This document shows, one piece after another, positions 45,655 through 50,750 of a DNA stretch of 50,750 nucleotides (the first letter of the stretch is position 1; the number at the start of each line of letters is the position of its first letter). The DNA lies in the NCBI GenBank assembly GCA_029210725.1, contig JARGFM010000025.1, forward strand, positions 1 to 50,750, given 5' to 3'. A model generated the notes under the pieces. It saw nothing but the letters and a program-made list of their open reading frames with translations. It ran no database searches and was not told where the DNA came from. The position numbers and the translations under genes are program-made. Origin of the DNA: Bacteroidales bacterium. GTDB taxonomy: Bacteria > Bacteroidota > Bacteroidia > Bacteroidales > GCA-2748055.

Positions 45655-46108
45655 GGTGCAAGAGGAGACCAAAGAGACTGTCAAACAAATCTTCACAGAT
45701 TACCTGGAAAGAAAAGGGCACCGAAAAACGCCCGAACGCTATGCCATTCTGGATGAGATATACTCCCGGGACGGTCACTTTGATATAGAGTCGCTCTATA
45801 TCTTTATGAAGAACAAAAACTACCGGGTTAGCAGGGCCACATTATACAACACCATTGAATTACTGTTGGATTGCAGCCTGGTAGTGAAGCACCAGTTTGG
45901 TAAAAATATTGCCCAGTTCGAGAAGGCATACCGTTGCATGCAACACGATCACCTGATCGACATGGACTCGGGAAATGTGATTGAGTTTTGCGACCCCAGG
46001 ATCGAAGAGATTATCAAGACGGCATGCGAACTCAATAACTTTACACCCAGTCACCATTCGATTTATATCTACGGAAGGAGCAAGTTTGGCCAGGACGGGA
46101 ACAAATAG
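45653..46108 (+). CDS. Fur-family transcriptional regulator lacking the structural Cys pair
   Basis: A 151-residue Fur/PerR-type repressor. The winged-helix N-terminal domain contains [16 protein letters not shown] and [13 protein letters not shown] (recognition helix, about 59-71). The metal-binding half starts QHDHLI (97-102) and later has IEFCDP and SHHSIYIYG. In most Fur proteins HLIC-x2-C holds a structural zinc, but here the segment reads HLIDMDSG, so the CxxC is absent, and there is no C-terminal CxxC. Regulatory histidines remain. Signal metal or peroxide sensitivity cannot be deduced. It sits between rel and purA, with a palindrome overlapping its start. Confidence 0.88.
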   Translation: MVQEETKETVKQIFTDYLERKGHRKTPERYAILDEIYSRDGHFDIESLYIFMKNKNYRVSRATLYNTIELLLDCSLVVKHQFGKNIAQFEKAYRCMQHDHLIDMDSGNVIEFCDPRIEEIIKTACELNNFTPSHHSIYIYGRSKFGQDGNK

Positions 46109-46187
46109 GTACTGGTTTTTTTCTTAATTTTATCCGTGTTTAATACCGGCAACCCGGCAATTTTGTGCTAAAGAAATCTCGGAATTT

Positions 46188-47444
46188 ATGAAAATTGATG
46201 TTCTCTTAGGTCTCCAGTGGGGAGATGAAGGAAAAGGTAAAATAGTGGATGTATTAACCCCCCGCTACGATGTAATCACCCGGTTTCAGGGCGGCCCGAA
46301 TGCAGGACACACTCTGGAATTTAACAACATCAAGCATATCCTTCACAACATTCCGTCCGGGATTTTCAGGGAAGATAAGCTGAATATTATTGCCAATGGA
46401 GTGGTACTGGATCCCATTGTTTTCAGGCGCGAAATCGAATCGCTGGAAAACATGGGGGTAGATCTGACCAAAAACCTCTGGATCTCAAAAAAGGCTCACC
46501 TGATTCTGCCCACCCACAGAATCCTGGATGCGGCATCCGAAGCTGCCAAAGGCACGTCCAAAATTGGATCCACCCTGAAGGGAATCGGACCAACCTACAT
46601 GGATAAAACCGGACGTAACGGCTTAAGGGTAGGCGATATTGAGCTCAACTTCAGGCAAAAATATGAAGCACTTAAAGCCAAGCATATGCAATTGCTGAAG
46701 CTTTACGATTATGAATACAGCCTGGACGATGAGGAAAAGTTTTTCGAAGCTATTGAAGTCATCCGGAAATTCAAACGGGTCGACACGGAATATGAGATTT
46801 TTCGCTTCATGGAACAGGAGAAGAGTATCCTGGCCGAAGGTGCACAGGGAACCCTCCTTGATATTGATTTCGGATCCTATCCCTTTGTGACATCCTCCAA
46901 TACCATTTGTGCAGGCGCCTGTACCGGCATGGGTGTAGCCCCTTCTGCCATTGGAGAGGTTTATGGGATATTCAAGGCTTATTGCACACGGGTGGGCAGC
47001 GGACCTTTTCCCTCCGAACTGTTGGATGAGGAGGGTGAAAGGCTGAGGGACCTTGGAAAGGAGTTTGGATCTACCACCGGGCGGCCGCGCAGATGCGGAT
47101 GGCTTGACCTGGTAGCACTTAAGTATTCCCTGATGCTCAACGGAGTCACCCAGCTGATTATGACCAAAACCGATGTACTGGACACCTTTGATGTGATTAA
47201 AGTAGCCACGGCCTATTCGGTTAATGGTGAACTGACAGACCAGATGCCCTTTGATCTGAATGCCGAAGTCCTGCCTGTATACACAGAGATGACCGGATGG
47301 AATACCGACCTTACGGGAGTACGTTCCAAGGAACAGTTTCCCGGAGAGCTGAAGGAGTACATTGCCTTCCTGGAAAAGGAACTGAAGGTACCTGTGAAAT
47401 ATGTATCCGTAGGCCCCGACCGGGAGCAGATTATCGAGTTATAG
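46188..47444 (+). CDS. purA: Adenylosuccinate synthetase
   Basis: A 418-residue enzyme that joins IMP and aspartate with GTP in AMP synthesis. The N-terminus VLLGLQWGDEGKGKIVD is the catalytic/P-loop motif, followed by FQGGPNAGHT, GSTLKGIGPTYMDK and the GTP-site stretch TTGRPRRCGWLDL. It makes AMP precursors; AMP is a product of both APS reductases in this window, although that is only a metabolic link. It is 79 bp after fur and 48 bp before the acyl-CoA synthetase. Confidence 0.97.
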   Translation: MKIDVLLGLQWGDEGKGKIVDVLTPRYDVITRFQGGPNAGHTLEFNNIKHILHNIPSGIFREDKLNIIANGVVLDPIVFRREIESLENMGVDLTKNLWISKKAHLILPTHRILDAASEAAKGTSKIGSTLKGIGPTYMDKTGRNGLRVGDIELNFRQKYEALKAKHMQLLKLYDYEYSLDDEEKFFEAIEVIRKFKRVDTEYEIFRFMEQEKSILAEGAQGTLLDIDFGSYPFVTSSNTICAGACTGMGVAPSAIGEVYGIFKAYCTRVGSGPFPSELLDEEGERLRDLGKEFGSTTGRPRRCGWLDLVALKYSLMLNGVTQLIMTKTDVLDTFDVIKVATAYSVNGELTDQMPFDLNAEVLPVYTEMTGWNTDLTGVRSKEQFPGELKEYIAFLEKELKVPVKYVSVGPDREQIIEL

Positions 47445-47492
47445 TAACTATCTTCATATCTTTCCTTGTTCATACATTTCAATGATCTGCTT

Positions 47493-49403
47493 ATGAAATC
47501 ACTCGTTCAGTTTTTTGAAGAAAACGTTGATAAATATACCGATAGCCCTTATATGTGGGAGAAACACGATGGAGCTTACCGGTCTACTTCCTATGGCCAG
47601 ATGCGGGAACAGGTTTACCAGTTCGCTGCCGGCTTGATGAGCCTGGGGATCGAAAAGGGAGACCGCATAACCCTGCTTGCTGAGGGACGCACCTGGTGGG
47701 TGGTGGCCGAGATGGGCATGTTCTATCTGGGCGCCATCAATGTGCCCATTTCCATTCAGCTGAATGAACCCGCAGACCTGAAGTTCCGGATCAAACATTC
47801 CGAATCCAGAATGGTGGTGGTTTCCGCCAGCCAGGCCAGGAAAATAGAGACCATTAAAAAAGAGCTGCCACTCCTGGAGAAGATCATTCTGATGGACCCC
47901 AAAGAGGAGTACGGGAAGGATGAACTTTATATGGGGGACATCATGGAACAGGGAAGGAAACTCCTTGAAAAAGATCCGGAATCCTTTAAGAAAGTGTATG
48001 GATCCGTGAGCGGAGATGATGTGGCCAATATCTGCTACACTTCGGGCACCACCGCCGATCCAAAGGGAATTATGCTGAGTCATAATAACTATGCCTCCAA
48101 TACCGGGCAGGCGCTGACTGTTATCAGCATTCCGTCGGATTACCGGCTCTTTCTTTTCCTGCCCTGGGATCATAGTTTCACACATACCGCAGGCATCTTC
48201 ACAGTCATGGCCGTAGGAGCCAGCATGTATGCCCTGGAAATGGGTAAGAATGCCATCGAGACCACCAGGAACATTGGAAAGAATATTAAAGAGATCAAAC
48301 CGGACCTGATGTTCTCCGTACCCACCATTGCCAAGAACTTTCGCAACAACATTGAAAGCGGTGTGAGGGCCAAGGGGGATTTCACCTGGAAACTGTTCCA
48401 GACCGGGATGAAAATTGCCTACAGGTACAATGGCATTGCCTGGGACAAGGGGCGGGGCATGAAAGTTTTGCTCAAGCCCCTCTACGCCCTCTTCGATGCC
48501 GTGGTCTTCAAAAAAGTCAGGGTAGGACTGGGTGGAAACATGAAATTCTTTGTTGGAGGAGGCGCACTGCTTGACATTGAACTACAGCGCTTCTATTACG
48601 CCCTGGGGATCCCCATGTACCAGGGTTACGGGCTTACCGAAGCCAGTCCCATTATTAGTGCCAACAGCGTGGATGCTTACAAAATGGGCTCATCGGGAAA
48701 GATCCCGGAAAGCATGGAGGTGAAGATTTGTAATGACGAAGGGCTTGAGCTTCCTCCGGGGGAAAAGGGAGAGATCGTGGTCAGAGGCGAAAATGTAATG
48801 AAAGGTTACTGGAAAAACGAAGAAGCCACCGCGGAAACCATCAGGGACGGCTGGCTCTTTACCGGCGATATGGGCTACCTGGATCCGGATGGCTTTCTCT
48901 ATGTTCTGGGCCGCTACAAGAGCCTTCTTATTGCCGATGACGGGGAAAAATTCAGTCCCGAGGGAATCGAGGAATCCTTTACGGACCAGTCTGAATATAT
49001 CAGCCAGGCACTGCTGCACAACAATCAGAACCCTTATACCACCGCGCTGGTGCATCCCGGCAAAGATGCCCTGCTCAGGTTCCTGAAAGGGAAAGGGCTC
49101 TCAGCTGATTCAGAGGAGGGCATTGAAGCCTGCCTCACCTTGTTGGACAAGGAGATCAGGGAGTACCGGAAAAACGGGAAATACGGGGATCTGTTTCCCC
49201 AGCGCTGGATTCCGGCCAATATCGGGATCCTGGAGGAAGGATTTACCATTGAAAACAAATTAATGAATCCCACCTACAAGGTGATACGACCCAGGGTGGA
49301 GGAGCATTATAAGGAGCTGTTTGAGTACCTCTACACGGCTGAATCCAAGAAAGTGATTAATCCGCGTAATGTGGCGGCCATGAAAAAACTGCTCCGTGGA
49401 TAG
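47493..49403 (+). CDS. Long-chain acyl-CoA synthetase (AMP-binding)
   Basis: A 636-residue ANL-superfamily enzyme that activates fatty acids through an acyl-adenylate. Motifs are ICYTSGTTADPKGIMLSH (P-loop), YQGYGLTEASP (A5), WLFTGDMGYLDPDGFLYVLGR (A7) and a C-terminal Lys in NPTYKVIRPR (A10). The hinge segment reads GRYKSLLIADDGEKFSPEG, a variant of the usual GGENVPP type. ATG at 47493 is chosen; a TTG 27 bp upstream has no support. The 3' end overlaps the next gene by 8 bp. Chain-length preference is unknown. Confidence 0.9.
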   Translation: MKSLVQFFEENVDKYTDSPYMWEKHDGAYRSTSYGQMREQVYQFAAGLMSLGIEKGDRITLLAEGRTWWVVAEMGMFYLGAINVPISIQLNEPADLKFRIKHSESRMVVVSASQARKIETIKKELPLLEKIILMDPKEEYGKDELYMGDIMEQGRKLLEKDPESFKKVYGSVSGDDVANICYTSGTTADPKGIMLSHNNYASNTGQALTVISIPSDYRLFLFLPWDHSFTHTAGIFTVMAVGASMYALEMGKNAIETTRNIGKNIKEIKPDLMFSVPTIAKNFRNNIESGVRAKGDFTWKLFQTGMKIAYRYNGIAWDKGRGMKVLLKPLYALFDAVVFKKVRVGLGGNMKFFVGGGALLDIELQRFYYALGIPMYQGYGLTEASPIISANSVDAYKMGSSGKIPESMEVKICNDEGLELPPGEKGEIVVRGENVMKGYWKNEEATAETIRDGWLFTGDMGYLDPDGFLYVLGRYKSLLIADDGEKFSPEGIEESFTDQSEYISQALLHNNQNPYTTALVHPGKDALLRFLKGKGLSADSEEGIEACLTLLDKEIREYRKNGKYGDLFPQRWIPANIGILEEGFTIENKLMNPTYKVIRPRVEEHYKELFEYLYTAESKKVINPRNVAAMKKLLRG

Positions 49404-50523
49404 ATTCCCAACCAGGTGCGTTCATGCAGGCACCATAGCCGATGGGGTCCATATGGGAATCAACTCCCCCATTTATACCTCCACCTCATTCGGATATATC
49501 GATCAGCCGGATACCATTTATCCCCGTTATCTGAACACCCCCAATGAGAAGGCAGTGGCCGAAAAGATTGCCTCGCTCGAAAACACGGATAGTGCACTGG
49601 TTTTCAGTTCCGGAATGGCGGCCATCTCCGCTGTGCTCTTCTCCTTCCTGGGAAAGGGTGATCATGCAGTCTTCCAGAAAGGTCTTTACGGAGGCACTAC
49701 CCATTTTCTGGAAAGGGAATTTGAACGCTTTGGCATTGAATGTACCATAGCGTCCAGTCAATTGGCCGTCGACCTGGAGTCCTGCATCCGGGAAAATACC
49801 AGGCTGGTTTATATCGAAACCCCCTCCAATCCGCTGCTCCGTATCACAGATATTTTAGCCGTGGCCCGGATGGCAAAAAAACGGGGCCTGATATCGGTCA
49901 TTGATAACACCTTTGCTTCGCCGGTGAACCAGCAGCCTGCCGGATTGGGCATTGATCTGGTGGTTCACAGTGCCACCAAGTACATGGGCGGACACAGCGA
50001 TATCCAGGCCGGGGCCGTGGCAGGAAGGGAAGATCTCATGAAGCAGGTCCATCAAACCGGCTTAAATTTTGGCGGATCTCTGAATGCCATAACCCTGTAC
50101 CTGCTGGAACGCAGCCTGAAAACCATGTACCTGCGCGTGGAACGGATCAATGAAAATGCGATGAAACTGGCCCATTTCCTGGAAGCCCACCAGGCCGTCA
50201 GTCAGGTGAACTATCCGGGCCTCAGCGGGCATCCGGGGCATGAAATTGCTGCCAGGCAGATGACGGGTTTTGGCGGAATGCTCTCCTTCGAAGTCAGTGG
50301 TAAGGATGGAACAGGCTATCAGAAGAGGCTGAAACTGATCAAACCCTCCATAAGTCTCGGCGGACTGGAGTCCATCTGCAGTTCCCCGGCCCACACCTCA
50401 CACAGGCACCTGGGGCCTGAAGGGCGAAAAGAAGAGGGAATCTCTGAAGAGCTGATCAGGTTGTCGGTGGGCATTGAAGATGTGGAGGATCTGAAGGCCG
50501 ACCTGGAGCAGGCATTGAAATAG
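49396..50523 (+). CDS. Cys/Met trans-sulfuration PLP enzyme
   Basis: A 375-residue fold-type I PLP enzyme of the cystathionine gamma-synthase/lyase family. The start is GTG at 49396, overlapping the preceding gene by 8 bp. The PLP lysine is K195 in HSATKYMGGHSD, and other active-site segments are SSGMAAI, GLYGGTTHFL, ETPSNPLLRI and the C-terminal SPAHTSHR. The enzyme could be cystathionine gamma-synthase, a beta/gamma-lyase or methionine gamma-lyase; residues that discriminate cannot be called safely. It would connect inorganic sulfide or cysteine to methionine. It is last before the tandem repeat. Confidence 0.85.
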   Translation: MDRFPTRCVHAGTIADGVHMGINSPIYTSTSFGYIDQPDTIYPRYLNTPNEKAVAEKIASLENTDSALVFSSGMAAISAVLFSFLGKGDHAVFQKGLYGGTTHFLEREFERFGIECTIASSQLAVDLESCIRENTRLVYIETPSNPLLRITDILAVARMAKKRGLISVIDNTFASPVNQQPAGLGIDLVVHSATKYMGGHSDIQAGAVAGREDLMKQVHQTGLNFGGSLNAITLYLLERSLKTMYLRVERINENAMKLAHFLEAHQAVSQVNYPGLSGHPGHEIAARQMTGFGGMLSFEVSGKDGTGYQKRLKLIKPSISLGGLESICSSPAHTSHRHLGPEGRKEEGISEELIRLSVGIEDVEDLKADLEQALK

Positions 50524-50581
50524 ACCGGCACCTGTTTTCTTCATCGGGACACCCCGGGCGGCTTTTAGCGGGATTCAGCCC

Positions 50582-50750
50582 GGGATCCTGACCTGGGTTC
50601 TGCCCATGATCCTGACCTGGGTTCTGCCCATGATCCTGACCTGGGTTCTGCCCGGGATCCTGACCTGGGTTCTGCCCGGGATCCTGACCTGGGTTCTGCC
50701 CATGATCCTGACCTGGGTTCTGCCCATGATCCTGACCTGGGTTCTGCCCG
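50582..50750. repeat. 24-bp tandem repeat (at least seven copies, runs off the window)
   Basis: Seven complete 24-bp units (50582-50749) plus the first base of an eighth. They are identical except for the first two bases, GG or AT; the core is atcctgacctgggttctg. The unit order by these bases is GG, AT, AT, GG, GG, AT, AT, then G. Five of the six reading frames have no stop, but no start or homology supports a protein. The array follows the PLP-enzyme gene by 58 bp, and a GCCCGGG/CCCGGGC pair (50553-50559, 50578-50584) marks its left edge. Confidence 0.9.

Noticed and set aside
28910-50523. A contiguous sulfur island linking cysH, apr-qmo and the trans-sulfuration enzyme
   Set aside because: Unrelated housekeeping genes (murQ fusion, relA, fur, purA, acyl-CoA synthetase) separate them and strands differ; only proximity, not an operon, is supported.
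50582-50750. CRISPR array
   Set aside because: The units are contiguous, with no unique spacers between them, and no cas genes are present.
50582-50750. Coding repeat protein (GQNPGQDP on the minus strand or MILTWVLP on the plus strand)
   Set aside because: No start codon context, no homology, and the minus-strand frame would continue into antisense of the PLP-enzyme gene. It stays unsupported until the sequence to the right is seen.

Overview
This window is chromosomal DNA from a member of the Bacteroidota, probably an anaerobic Bacteroidales/Marinilabiliales-type lineage. The evidence is a GldI-type lipoprotein, a protein with a type B (CHU_C-like) type IX secretion sorting domain, Bacteroidota-style YidC, DUF349 and AddAB-like proteins, the relA/spoT-fur-purA neighbourhood, and repeated matches to the Bacteroidota -7 promoter box TAnnTTTG upstream of genes. 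Base composition looks moderate (around 50% GC by eye) and coding density is very high. The only gene-poor stretch over 300 bases is 337-697, which holds a tRNA-Arg, a terminator and a palindrome-rich element.

Layout. 1-336: 3' end of a DDE transposase. 337-697: palindromic element, bidirectional terminator and tRNA-Arg(TCT). 698-5383 (minus): two fused LeuCD-type hydro-lyases with asparagine synthetase A between them. 5495-20602: housekeeping genes: MFS transporter, PhnP-like hydrolase, RsmI-like methyltransferase, two FKBP-type lipoproteins, NrnA-like phosphoesterase, ndk, DciA-like protein, recF, a TPR membrane protein, ribH, yidC, pyrG, a DUF349 protein and trmD. 20630-27660 (minus): an AddA/AddB-like helicase-nuclease pair with a YhcC-type radical SAM gene between the two halves. 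27721-32993: mnmA, an assimilatory-type APS reductase (cysH), a MurU-like nucleotidyltransferase, an unannotated 46-residue Cys-rich protein, a FadR-type regulator and, divergent from it, a MurNAc kinase-MurNAc-6P etherase fusion. 32994-39783 (minus): aprB-aprA-qmoA-qmoB-qmoC. 39867-41639: a ClC anion channel with CBS domains. 41758-50523 (plus): the T9SS-sorted protein, relA/spoT, fur, purA, an acyl-CoA synthetase and a trans-sulfuration PLP enzyme. 50582-50750: a 24-bp tandem repeat that runs off the window.

The most notable system is the complete AprBA-QmoABC set, the membrane-linked APS reductase/sulfite oxidase module of sulfate reducers and some sulfur oxidisers. It sits inside ordinary Bacteroidota chromosome, in the gene order used by Desulfovibrio, has a host-type promoter box, and has neither sat nor dsr genes in the window. 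A second, thioredoxin-type APS reductase (CysH) lies less than 4 kb from its far end, and a trans-sulfuration enzyme lies about 10 kb away. Two chemically equivalent but energetically different APS/sulfite converters therefore coexist. The quinone-linked one could serve sulfate respiration, AMP-dependent sulfite oxidation, or electron disposal; the sequence does not say which. A second small theme is cell-wall recycling (MurK-MurQ fusion, MurU-like enzyme, FadR-type regulator).
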